A stretch of DNA of 7,490 bases from TMED26 sp042088965 (GTDB lineage: Bacteria > Pseudomonadota > Alphaproteobacteria > Thalassobaculales > Thalassobaculaceae): NCBI GenBank assembly GCA_042088965.1, contig JBELLC010000127.1, positions 1-7,490 of the forward strand. The letters are read 5' to 3'. Positions 1 to 6,653 of the stretch are shown piece by piece (within the stretch, counting starts at the first letter, position 1; each line of letters begins with the position of its first letter). The position numbers and the translations under genes are program-made. A model generated the notes under the pieces. That model did not search any database, had not been told where the DNA came from, and saw only the letters and a list, made by a program, of their open reading frames with translations.

Positions 1-1163
1 TGCACAGATTTGATTGCTTGGCTCAAGAAAACCGGATCGGGATCATGCACGGGCAGGATGATGGAGATTAATGGCTGCTTACGCGCTGTTTTAATGTCGG
101 CGTTGAGGGGGGGCGCGTCGGCACCTTCATACGCCGCAATCCAGTCCTGATATTTGGTGGTCAGCTTGACGCCGGCAAGCAGTTTGGCGGCCTCTGGGTC
201 GGCGTTTAAACGGCGCAGGCGCAATGTTAGCGGGTCTTGGTTATCGGCGAGACGATGGGCCTTTAGCGTCAGCTTGGCTGCCTGTAATAACGCGCCGCTT
301 TCCTCGTATAACTGCCCCAACCGAGACAGCGCACCGAGATTTTCTGGATACCTTGCCAAGGTCCAACGGTGCAACTGGATTTCAGCAGGGCTTGCCTGGT
401 GCCGAAATAACGCTGCCAGCTCGTCATGGGCAATAGATGATTGTGGATCAAGAATAAGGGCTTGCCGTGCGCTCTTAGCCGCTGCAATTTTATTTCCATG
501 TCGCCGCAGAAAGCGACTTAATAGCTGATAGCTGTTGGCACTCAATGGCACCATTGTTAAATGCGCCCGCAGCCAGGGCAAGGCCAGGGCCGCCGCACCC
601 GCTAGCGGCGCGGTAATGGCAAAATTGAAGACATAATCATCGTTGCCCGGTTGCAGCAACAAGGCCCGTTTCATTGCGGTTAGTGCCGGTGAAATGCGGC
701 GCTCTTCGCGCAGCAAAAATCCATAACGGCTCTGTAAGAAATCATTTCCCGGATCAAGGGTCAGCGACCGTCGCATTGCCATTAGACCATCCGATGACGC
801 CTCAAGGCGGCCCAGTGCGGTCGCCAGATGCTGCCATAATTCAGCTCTGTCAGGATTGATGAGCGGTAGCTTTTTAAGGGCGTTAACGGTGGCGTGGTGG
901 TTGTCGCCCTGGGCTAAAAACTCTGCATAACTTGCTAAAGCGATCCAGTTATTCGGTTTGCGGATCAGCACTTGTGCGAATAACGCGCTGGCTGCATCGC
1001 TGCCTTCACGTAGCGCCAAAAGCCCTAAGCGTAACGTCGCGGTCGCGTCCTCTGGAACGCAGAGGGTGACCCACTGATAAAAGTGTTTGGCACGCGCAAT
1101 ATCGCCGCTTTGCTCAGCAGATACAGCGCTTTGGAACAGCTGCCGAGGTGAGAGCGTTTGCAT
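1..1163 (-). CDS. TPR-repeat protein fused to a family 2 glycosyltransferase (C-terminus off the left edge)
   Basis: The frame is open from ATG at 1163-1161 to base 1, giving 387 residues and no stop, so the gene continues outside the window. Residues about 10-310 form TPR-like helical hairpins. Unit ends such as LTLDPGND (134-141), LLLQPGND (168-175) and LILDPQSS (236-243) recur about 35 or 70 residues apart. A linker with YQDWIAAYE (338-346) precedes PLISIILPVHDPDP (364-377) and AIKSV, the typical first strand and helix of a GT-A family 2 transferase; the Y-x2-W-I linker is common just before this domain in O-antigen rhamnosyltransferase-type proteins. The catalytic DxD part lies beyond the edge. 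It is probably a cytoplasmic enzyme adding a sugar to a surface glycan, with the TPRs binding a partner or the acceptor (inference). The start is 14 bases after the upstream SDR stop with only a weak Shine-Dalgarno, consistent with coupling in an operon. Donor and acceptor are unknown. Confidence 0.85.
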   Translation of the reverse strand, partial: MQTLSPRQLFQSAVSAEQSGDIARAKHFYQWVTLCVPEDATATLRLGLLALREGSDAASALFAQVLIRKPNNWIALASYAEFLAQGDNHHATVNALKKLPLINPDRAELWQHLATALGRLEASSDGLMAMRRSLTLDPGNDFLQSRYGFLLREERRISPALTAMKRALLLQPGNDDYVFNFAITAPLAGAAALALPWLRAHLTMVPLSANSYQLLSRFLRRHGNKIAAAKSARQALILDPQSSIAHDELAALFRHQASPAEIQLHRWTLARYPENLGALSRLGQLYEESGALLQAAKLTLKAHRLADNQDPLTLRLRRLNADPEAAKLLAGVKLTTKYQDWIAAYEGADAPPLNADIKTARKQPLISIILPVHDPDPVFLSQAIKSV

Positions 1164-1177
1164 GGTCTGTTTGACTC

Positions 1178-2206
1178 TTAAGCGTTGTTATCGGGGTCTA
1201 AATACTTAAACCAAGTCTCTGTCTGTGGCGCAATATTCTCTGGCGTCCATAACGGTGCTTCAGACCAATACTCAATATTTTCAACGATCCGCGCGACGCC
1301 TTCGTCAAAACGAATTGAGGGGGACCAGCCAAGCTGATCTCTTATTTTTGAAATATCCGCCCAGGTGCTATCAGGTTCACCAGGGCGTTTTGGAATATGA
1401 ACTTTGTCGCCGCCCAGAAGCGCCACCAATTGGTTGACCGACTGTGGGTTGCCTGCACCGACATTAAAGGCTTGCCCAGATATTGCGGTGTCTGCTGCCG
1501 CCCAAAACGCCGATGCGACATCTGTCACGTAAATAAAATCCCGGCTTTGATGACCATCGCCAACAACAGTGAAGGGTTGGCCCGAAAGTTTCTGTTTCAG
1601 GAAAACGCCAAAAACAGCACCGTAAGCCCCGGTGGTCCGCGACCGGGTACCATAGGCATTAAAAATCCGGATTGAATTGCTTGGCAGGCCATAGAGCTGG
1701 TGCCAGTGAAAGGTTGCTTGCTCGCCCATATTCTTTGACAAGGCATAGGGGTATTGCGGATCAATCGGGTGATCTTCTTTGGTGGGTGTGGCGGCCAATC
1801 CATAGCATGTCGATGAGGCGGCATAGACGAATTTACGCACCCCCTTGCCGCCTTGGGCCGCCCGTGCGCCTTCCAATGCGGCAACCGTGCCCATAACATT
1901 GGCCCGCATATAATCAACAGGATGGTCAATCGAGGGCACGATATCGCCAATCCCCGCGAAATGGAAAACATAGGCCGCGTCTGCAAAAATCGCGTCATCG
2001 GCGGCAATATCTAGGAGATCTCGGCGATCTAGGGTGACGGCATTGTCAGCATGATGATGGGCAAGGTTGGCCTCTCGGCCGCCGACCAGATTGTCAATAA
2101 CGCGCACGCCATAGCCTTTGGCACGTAACAGATCGACCATATGGCTGCCGATGAAACCAGCACCGCCGGTGACAACCGCAATCGGCAAGGGGGATCCTGC
2201 TGCCAT
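1178..2206 (-). CDS. Extended SDR NAD-dependent epimerase/dehydratase (UDP-glucose 4-epimerase-like)
   Basis: This 342-residue protein is of normal length for extended short-chain dehydrogenases acting on nucleotide sugars. The Rossmann motif TGGAGFIG is at 13-20. Asp38 at the end of the second strand suggests NAD(H) rather than NADP(H). Active-site candidates are Ser131 in the SSTCYG segment, Tyr154 and Lys158 (YALSK). RDFIYVTD (222-229) is the usual substrate-domain motif of GalE-like enzymes, and FNVGAG follows at 247-252. The catalytic set is intact, so an active epimerase or dehydratase on an NDP-sugar is likely, but the substrate cannot be read. The C-terminal tail (about 315-342) is rich in Trp and Pro and extends past the GalE core. 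The ATG at 2206 lies five bases after the stop of the preceding SDR; the Shine-Dalgarno is weak, so translational coupling is likely. An in-frame TTG seven codons in is a less likely alternative start. Confidence 0.9.
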   Translation of the reverse strand: MAAGSPLPIAVVTGGAGFIGSHMVDLLRAKGYGVRVIDNLVGGREANLAHHHADNAVTLDRRDLLDIAADDAIFADAAYVFHFAGIGDIVPSIDHPVDYMRANVMGTVAALEGARAAQGGKGVRKFVYAASSTCYGLAATPTKEDHPIDPQYPYALSKNMGEQATFHWHQLYGLPSNSIRIFNAYGTRSRTTGAYGAVFGVFLKQKLSGQPFTVVGDGHQSRDFIYVTDVASAFWAAADTAISGQAFNVGAGNPQSVNQLVALLGGDKVHIPKRPGEPDSTWADISKIRDQLGWSPSIRFDEGVARIVENIEYWSEAPLWTPENIAPQTETWFKYLDPDNNA

Positions 2207-2211
2207 AGCTG

Positions 2212-3219
2212 TTAACGGGCCTCGAGGTTTTGCATGCGTGTGACATTTACATAGCGGTCATCCTCAAAGCTGTTCGGTATTTTACCGTCCTTGAAGGCTT
2301 GGCAAAGGTCGCGGACAGCATCTTCAACCGATCGCTTTGGCGCAAAACCAATATGATCACGAATTTTATCGGCATTGACGTGATAGGAGCGATTATCATC
2401 TGACGGCGTGGTGACAATATCAATCGGCGCTTTTTCGGGCATTTCAGTTTCAACAACTGACTTTACGATGGCCGCGATGTCTTTGACTTTCAGGTTACGA
2501 TATCCGGCATTGAAAGTTTCGCCAGCGATCTTGCTGTCTTCTAATGACAGCAATAATTGATATAAATCTACCATGTCGTCGATATGCAAATTCGGGCGCA
2601 TCTGCTCGCCCCCAAAAACGGTAATTTTGCCATTGTTGACAGCATGATTGGTTAAGATATTGACCGTCAGGTCAAGGCGCAGCCGGGGCGCATAGCCACA
2701 GACCGTTGAGGGTCGAATGGTAACACAAACAAAGTCGTCGCTTTGATGTTTAAACAAGCGCGGCTCACACATGCCTTTATATTTATTGTACAAGGTCAAA
2801 GGGATCAGTGGATGATCTTCGCGCACCTCTGGGGCGTCAGACACGCCATAAACAGAACTGGTTGAGGCATAGATAAAGCGCCGAACGCCTGCGGCTTTTG
2901 CAGCAATAACCATCGGCTCAAAGCAATCTAAATTGATCGATGTTGATAGCGATTCATCAAGGGCAAAGCTGGGATCGTTTGAGATACAGGCCAGATGGAT
3001 CACCGCATCAACATCGACGCAGGCCTTGGCAAAATCATCGGTATTGCGAATATCGGCTTTCACCAGAGTTAATTTTGGATTTTCCTTTGGTAAAAAATCA
3101 TCACCAAAGAAAAATCTGTCATAGACCACGACCTCATGGCCAACGCTCAACAGCTGGGGCACCAAAGCGCTGCCGACATAGCCTGCACCACCTGTAATGA
3201 GGACTTTTTCAAATCGCAT
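2212..3219 (-). CDS. Extended SDR nucleotide-sugar epimerase/dehydratase
   Basis: This 335-residue cytoplasmic protein belongs to the NAD-dependent epimerase/dehydratase family. ITGGAGYVG (8-16) is the dinucleotide-binding loop, and Asp34 after the second strand favours NAD. HLACISNDPS (75-84) is a segment I associate with a subgroup of O-antigen cluster epimerases. STSSVYG (119-125) supplies the active-site Ser/Thr, and Tyr144 with Lys148 (YNKYK) forms the catalytic pair. RPNLHIDD (208-215) stands where GalE-like enzymes have RDFIHVDD. The family is sure and the residues are intact; the sugar substrate is not known. AGGA (3229-3226) sits six bases before ATG 3219, a good ribosome site. It is the first gene of a minus-strand run that continues into a second SDR and a TPR-glycosyltransferase, so sequential steps on one nucleotide sugar are plausible. 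The two SDRs differ clearly in sequence and do not look like a recent duplication. Confidence 0.9.
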   Translation of the reverse strand: MRFEKVLITGGAGYVGSALVPQLLSVGHEVVVYDRFFFGDDFLPKENPKLTLVKADIRNTDDFAKACVDVDAVIHLACISNDPSFALDESLSTSINLDCFEPMVIAAKAAGVRRFIYASTSSVYGVSDAPEVREDHPLIPLTLYNKYKGMCEPRLFKHQSDDFVCVTIRPSTVCGYAPRLRLDLTVNILTNHAVNNGKITVFGGEQMRPNLHIDDMVDLYQLLLSLEDSKIAGETFNAGYRNLKVKDIAAIVKSVVETEMPEKAPIDIVTTPSDDNRSYHVNADKIRDHIGFAPKRSVEDAVRDLCQAFKDGKIPNSFEDDRYVNVTRMQNLEAR

Positions 3220-3365
3220 GGCCGGTCCTATTCGTAAAATTTCAATCAGTGAATATCTTGATCTGTGAATGCCGGAATCTGGAAATTATTGCAAGGTATT
3301 TGGACTTTTGTGATACCGTCGTTGCCGGTGGCCATGTTGAGTAATAGCATAAAAAAAGGCAACGC
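3220..3365. promoter_or_regulatory. Divergent intergenic region, probable promoter area for both directions
   Basis: These 146 bases separate two divergent starts, so promoters for both should lie here. It is locally AT-rich. The best plus-strand match I find is TTGCCG (3322-3327), a 17-base spacer and TAGCAT (3345-3350). It is weak, and its expected transcription start falls very close to the ribosome site, so it may be wrong. No convincing minus-strand -35/-10 pair was found. GTGAAT occurs twice, at 3249-3254 and 3265-3270, 16 bases apart, which may be chance. AAGG (3356-3359) precedes the plus-strand ATG by six bases, and AGGA (3229-3226) precedes the minus-strand ATG by six. Confidence 0.35.
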
Positions 3366-4147
3366 ATGAAACGTGCAATCTTTGGCATGATCAATAACGA
3401 TAACCGTCCCGTTGGCGGCATAAAAGTAATCTTTCAAGCTGTTGGTGGCTTGTGCCGTGCGGGGGTTGATGCCTGTATTTTGAGCGAAAAGAGCATACCA
3501 AGCTGGTTGCAGGATAACGCCTTGGCAGCGGATGCAGTCATTCTCGATGCAAACCAACCGCAACGGATCGATCTTACGGATCTCTACGTGGCCACAGATA
3601 GTTTTGGGGCGCACCGCCGTGAGTTGCTTTTATCACGCGGAAAACGCGCCGTGATCTTTTTCCAAAATCACACAGCATTACGGGCAAACACAGAGATAAA
3701 CTGGGCAGAGTTTGTCGAAACGCCCTGTATTGCGGTTTCGCATTTCACCGCCCGGGCGCTTGCCGAGGCGGGCTTTAAGGATGTGACGGTGATTTCACCG
3801 GGTATTGACCCTGCGGTGTTCAAACCGGCACGACACAAAGCTCATCAACTCTGTTTTATGTCGCGTAAATGGCCACAAATAACCACCGCATTGCAGCGGC
3901 AATTTGGGCAAAAAGTCAGGCTGGTTGAGATTGATGGACAGCCAGAGGCGAAAGTTGCAGAAATTATGGCGACGTCGACGATTTTTGTTGGCCTTGGGCG
4001 CAATGAAGGGCTTGGTCTGCCGCCACTAGAAGCAATGGCGGCAGGGTGTCTGTTGTGTGGATTTGCGGCCGAGGGAACGCTCGACTATGCCCGGCCAGAG
4101 AATGGCTTTTGGGCAAAAGAAGGCGATATTGAGGGTTGCATGGCGGC
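3366..4147 (+). CDS. GT4-type (GT-B fold) glycosyltransferase, 3' end lost in the assembly gap
   Basis: The first 261 residues are present; the frame then enters the N run, so the true C-terminus is unknown. The N-terminal GGIKVIF (17-23) resembles the glycine-rich loop near the start of retaining GT-B enzymes. FFQNHTAL (98-105), AVSHFTARA (123-131) and SPGIDPAVF (144-152) are typical linker-region segments. RKW (167-169) falls where a basic phosphate-binding pair is expected. NEGLGLPPLEAMAAG (213-227) carries the E-x7-E signature (Glu214, Glu222) of family 4 transferases, which use activated sugar nucleotides. A complete protein would probably need roughly 60-100 more residues. AAGG six bases before the ATG supports the start. 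It is the only plus-strand gene seen, divergent from the SDR genes and, as assembled, pointing at the isomerase gene across the gap. It probably adds a sugar to the locus glycan; donor and acceptor are unknown. Confidence 0.85.
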
Positions 4148-4247
4148 NNNNNNNNNNNNNNNNNNNNNNNNNNNNNNNNNNNNNNNNNNNNNNNNNNNNN
4201 NNNNNNNNNNNNNNNNNNNNNNNNNNNNNNNNNNNNNNNNNNNNNNN
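4148..4247. other. Assembly gap (run of exactly 100 N)
   Basis: Bases 4148-4247 are all N. A length of exactly 100 is the conventional placeholder for a join of unknown size, so the real distance, and even adjacency and orientation, are uncertain. It truncates the plus-strand glycosyltransferase and the minus-strand isomerase. Each lacks its C-terminal part, so at least about 400-500 bases must be missing if both genes are complete in the genome. Confidence 0.98.
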
Positions 4248-5056
4248 TCTGGCGCCATGTGGCGGCGTAAGTCACCATCAGTGATAATGCCAATGAGGCT
4301 GCCATCAGGGTCCATCACCCCGCAACAGCCAAATCGGCCGGTGGGAATACGCACCACAACTTCGGACATGAGGGTACCTGGTGCCACAATTGGGACGGCT
4401 GCCAAAGGGTGCATGATCTCGCGCACATGAACAAAGCGACGGCCAAGCTTGCCACCGGGGTGGAAGACGCCAAAATCTGCTTCCGTAAAGCCTTTGCGCA
4501 ACAGCAAAGCCATAGCAATCGCGTCGCCTAACGCGAGGGTTGCTGTGGTTGATGTCGTTGGTGCCAGGCCAATCGGGCAGGCTTCACGATGCGGCGGCAG
4601 AAATAAAACATGGTCACCGCGTTCCCCCAGGGTGCTCACAGGTTTGCTGGTCAGGCCGATAAGCGGGATCGCAAAGCGTTTCACATAATCAATAATCTCC
4701 GTTAACTCCGCCGTCTCACCAGAGTTAGAAATTGCAATGACGGCGTCATTTGCGGAGATCATACCCAGGTCGCCATGGGCTGCCTCAGCAGGATGAACAT
4801 AGCTTGCCAAGGTGCCTGTGGAGGCCATGGTCGCGGCAATTTTTCGGGCGATGTAACCGCTTTTGCCCATGCCTGTGAGGATCACCCGACCGGTAACAGC
4901 CGTCAGGCAATCAATGGCATTCGCAAAGACCTCTGCTTGGTCAGAGAGAAGGGATGCTTTGAGGTCGCTAATCGCCAGCACCGCACTGTCAAGCACATCA
5001 CTTGCGGCGATAAAATCTTCAGACACATGGGCGGCATCACTTTTGGTCGTCGTCAT
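4248..5056 (-). CDS. kdsD/kpsF-like: KdsD/KpsF-type D-arabinose-5-phosphate isomerase (SIS plus CBS), C-terminus lost in the gap
   Basis: This protein should interconvert D-ribulose 5-phosphate and D-arabinose 5-phosphate, the first step toward Kdo. From ATG 5056 there are 269 residues before the gap; family members are about 320-330. The SIS domain (about 35-175) carries GMGKSG (62-67), HPAEAAHGDLG (88-98) and ISNSGETAE (109-117), followed by LAPTTSTT. HPGGKLG starts at 199. Lys65, His94, Glu117 and His199 match, at a constant offset of six, the residues I recall as catalytic in E. coli KdsD (Lys59, His88, Glu111, His193). The first CBS domain begins near 208 and is mostly present; the second is missing in the gap. 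A GTG at 5062 is in frame, but ATG 5056 has GGAG five bases upstream and overlaps the preceding stop as ATGA, so I choose ATG. In a polysaccharide locus it could be a capsule-type (KpsF) paralogue or serve another sugar-phosphate step. Confidence 0.9.
5053..5056 (-). other. ATGA stop/start overlap coupling the hypothetical gene to the isomerase
   Basis: Read on the minus strand, 5056-5053 is ATGA: the isomerase ATG (5056-5054) overlaps the TGA stop of the hypothetical gene (5055-5053). GGAG at 5065-5062 lies five bases before the ATG. This arrangement is typical of translational coupling and fixes the isomerase start. Confidence 0.85.
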
Positions 5057-5487
5057 ATCCACTCCGAGGTTAAGTTGGGCTCAACTTTTTCAGCATGTTG
5101 CCGCATCTTATTCAGGGCTTTTTCGACCCGGTGCGCGTAAGCATCTAAGGTCATTGTATCCTGCGTGCTAATGCTTTCCAGCAAACCCAGCATATCTTTA
5201 TCAAAGCGCGGGTAGACGCGCGCGCGCGCTGTTTCAAGGCCGCGGTTATCGGTATCGGTGTCAATCAGATAGATCCGAAACGCGATGTTACGCTGTGCCA
5301 GATAGGCAAGGGTGGCCATCCATTCCTCTGGTAAGTCACAAAAAAAACTCGGGTAGACGAGCGCGGCATCTGCGTCAGGGCCAACCAATGACCGCAAAGC
5401 ATTGGGATCAAGCCCGACAAATTGCAGTGCTTCCACCAAAATATCTTCTGGTGCCTCGATCAGCCATTTGGTTTCAGTTGTGCTCAT
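5053..5487 (-). CDS. Conserved-looking hypothetical protein, 144 residues
   Basis: I do not recognise this family. From ATG 5487 it encodes 144 residues with no signal peptide or membrane segment, so it is probably cytoplasmic. The first two thirds alternate predicted strands and helices: ALVYPSFFCDLPEEW (about 42-56), an Ala/Leu-rich helix, then IAFRIYLIDTDTD (68-80), suggesting a small alpha/beta fold. The tail (about 118-136) is a charged helix, RVEKALNKMRQHAEKV. ATG 5487 is preceded by GGTGAG at six bases. An upstream in-frame ATG at 5520 would add eleven residues but has no ribosome site, so I prefer 5487. Its TGA overlaps the isomerase ATG (ATGA at 5056-5053), and it begins 50 bases after the methyltransferase stop. 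The coupling suggests its product works with, or is needed in step with, the sugar-phosphate isomerase. Function unknown. Confidence 0.75.
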   Translation of the reverse strand: MSTTETKWLIEAPEDILVEALQFVGLDPNALRSLVGPDADAALVYPSFFCDLPEEWMATLAYLAQRNIAFRIYLIDTDTDNRGLETARARVYPRFDKDMLGLLESISTQDTMTLDAYAHRVEKALNKMRQHAEKVEPNLTSEWI

Positions 5488-5537
5488 TGACGGCTCACCA
5501 TTACTGGACCCAGCCAGCATGGCAGGATTCTATTGGT

Positions 5538-6200
5538 TTATTCAAAATAGATGAATTCTTGGTCACCATCATAACCGCATTGTTGGTAAATCCAATCCCA
5601 TCCTTGGGGGGCGAAAAAGCTTTCGCAGGTGAGTTGCCAGTATAGCAAATTGGCTTTTTCGCGCTCGTTTCGATAGCTTTCAACCATAATATACTTGTTT
5701 TTGCGACCCACACGCTGGATTTCACGCACCGCACGAAATAAATCGTCAATGGCGAGATTGTGCAGGGTTGCCAGGGAAAACACGAAATCAAACTGATTGT
5801 CGTCAAAGGGCAGCTCACGGGCATGGCCATGGTGTAAGAAAGGCTGCACCTCTTCTTTTGCGTCATTTAAGCCATATTCGGAAATGTCCAGGCCGACCAC
5901 CTCAATTCCCGGGACCACGCGGGTAAATTCGTACAAAAGATAGGCTTTACCGCAACCGACATCTAAGATCCGGTCGCCTGCTTTTAGATTGTAGTGCGCG
6001 GCCATTGCCTCGGCGACCGCCAACCAGCGACCGTCATAACTGTAGCCGCCATAGCCATGCTCACGGGCGCCGTCCCAGTAGTCACGCCCCCATTGTTTGG
6101 CGATGGTGGCGCAGGCTGCTTTGTCATGGGCTGTGACCCGGCCGATATAGTCGCGGGCGGTCCGATTATGCAAAGGAGATACGAATTCAACCAGCGCCAT
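5538..6200 (-). CDS. Class I SAM-dependent methyltransferase of a surface-polysaccharide locus
   Basis: This 220-residue soluble enzyme has the Rossmann-like methyltransferase fold. Motif I is ILDVGCGKA (78-86), and Asp105 in VVGLDIS binds the SAM ribose. ARELPFDDNQFDFVFS (127-142) forms the motif II/III region typical of Methyltransf_11. The N-terminal LHNRTARDYIGRV (10-22) and KQWGRDYWDG (35-44), and the tail LLYWQLTCESFF (185-196), are family-specific blocks that I recall from methyltransferases in O-antigen-type clusters. The reaction is presumably O- or C-methylation of a sugar, or of a group on it; this is inferred from context, and the acceptor is unknown. AAGG lies six bases before ATG 6200. 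The gene starts 26 bases after the LIC12192-family gene and is followed, 50 bases later, by the hypothetical gene, all on the same strand in one apparent operon. Confidence 0.88.
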   Translation of the reverse strand: MALVEFVSPLHNRTARDYIGRVTAHDKAACATIAKQWGRDYWDGAREHGYGGYSYDGRWLAVAEAMAAHYNLKAGDRILDVGCGKAYLLYEFTRVVPGIEVVGLDISEYGLNDAKEEVQPFLHHGHARELPFDDNQFDFVFSLATLHNLAIDDLFRAVREIQRVGRKNKYIMVESYRNEREKANLLYWQLTCESFFAPQGWDWIYQQCGYDGDQEFIYFE

Positions 6201-6226
6201 TGCTGACCTTTCTTGTGAGGGTGGCT

Positions 6227-6640
6227 CTAAGAGAGTGCCGGGGGCAACGGGTTCTTCAGGGTCAAGGCATGGACGGCTAAAATATCTTCCCAGCGGGCCG
6301 CATCCTCGACGGTGCGCAACGAGAGATCTTCGACCGCCGCATGCAGCGAGGCCCCGGCATCAAAAAGCTGCTGATAGATGTGCTGTCTGCGGGCTCGCAT
6401 GTCTGGCAGCATAAACATCGAATACATGACAAGGCCGTCGTGCGCGTCAAGTTCATCAAGGAGTTTACCGAGCATCATATAGCAATGCGGCATCGCGTAT
6501 TCGCTGGCCGATAATTTAAACGGCAGATCATGTTTGTGACAATAATCGCGGATCACCAGATTTTGGATATGCTGTGGCGCGCGGCCCGTGGCGATGGGGC
6601 GGGCCCCATTATAGCCAATATAGCCTTTGGCATTGCTCAC
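6227..6640 (-). CDS. Sporadic carbohydrate cluster protein, LIC12192 family (GTG start)
   Basis: I assign this 137-residue protein, from memory, to the family named sporadic carbohydrate cluster protein, LIC12192 family, found in scattered polysaccharide loci of Leptospira and other bacteria. Its biochemical role is, to my knowledge, not established. Recognisable segments are GYIGYNGARP (6-15), RAPQHIQNLVIRDYC (20-34), SASEYAMPHC (44-53) and a middle part with GLVMYSMFMLP. Cys34, His35, His37, His52 and Cys53 stand near each other in sequence and could bind metal or act catalytically, which is only a suggestion. There is no signal peptide. A longer reading frame begins at 6685, but similarity starts after GTG 6640, which has GAGGAG (6653-6648) seven bases upstream inside the end of the oxygenase gene. 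Only four bases separate the oxygenase stop from this GTG, so the two are probably translated together. A methyltransferase follows after 26 bases. Confidence 0.85.
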   Translation of the reverse strand: MSNAKGYIGYNGARPIATGRAPQHIQNLVIRDYCHKHDLPFKLSASEYAMPHCYMMLGKLLDELDAHDGLVMYSMFMLPDMRARRQHIYQQLFDAGASLHAAVEDLSLRTVEDAARWEDILAVHALTLKNPLPPALS

Positions 6641-6653
6641 CGGGTTACTCCTC
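6641..6653 (-). promoter_or_regulatory. Ribosome binding site embedded in the end of the oxygenase gene
   Basis: GAGGAG (6653-6648) encodes the last two Glu residues of the oxygenase, is followed directly by its TAA stop (6647-6645), and lies seven bases before GTG 6640. It decides the start of the LIC12192-family gene and argues for coupled translation of the pair. Confidence 0.75.

Noticed and set aside
154..528. Plus-strand 124-residue frame, and smaller frames at 224-436, 269-499 and 674-859
   Set aside because: All lie within the open minus-strand TPR-glycosyltransferase frame, which has clear domain signals. The shadows show no motif and are rich in Arg, Ser and Cys.
3322..3350. Confident sigma-70 promoter for the plus-strand glycosyltransferase
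   Set aside because: The -35 and -10 matches are weak, and the implied start falls on the ribosome site, so it is mentioned only inside the intergenic entry.
3246..3614. Minus-strand 122-residue frame covering the divergent region and the start of the glycosyltransferase
   Set aside because: It is antisense to the recognisable N-terminal GT-B segment, has no domain signal, and would overlap the promoter region.
4085..4247. Extension of the isomerase frame leftward through the N run to 4085
   Set aside because: The residues left of the gap are antisense to the glycosyltransferase and show no CBS similarity. They are an artefact of reading across N.
3366..4430. A continuous 354-residue plus-strand frame through the N run
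   Set aside because: The part after 4247 is antisense to the isomerase gene and is joined only through N. The real glycosyltransferase coding evidence ends at 4147.
5057..5062. GTG at 5062 as the isomerase start
   Set aside because: It leaves no usable Shine-Dalgarno spacing. ATG 5056 has GGAG at five bases and an ATGA overlap with the previous gene.
5538..5866. Minus-strand 121-residue frame (5501-5866) and other frames inside the methyltransferase
   Set aside because: They overlap the methyltransferase, whose SAM motifs are unmistakable. The shadow frames have no recognisable domain.
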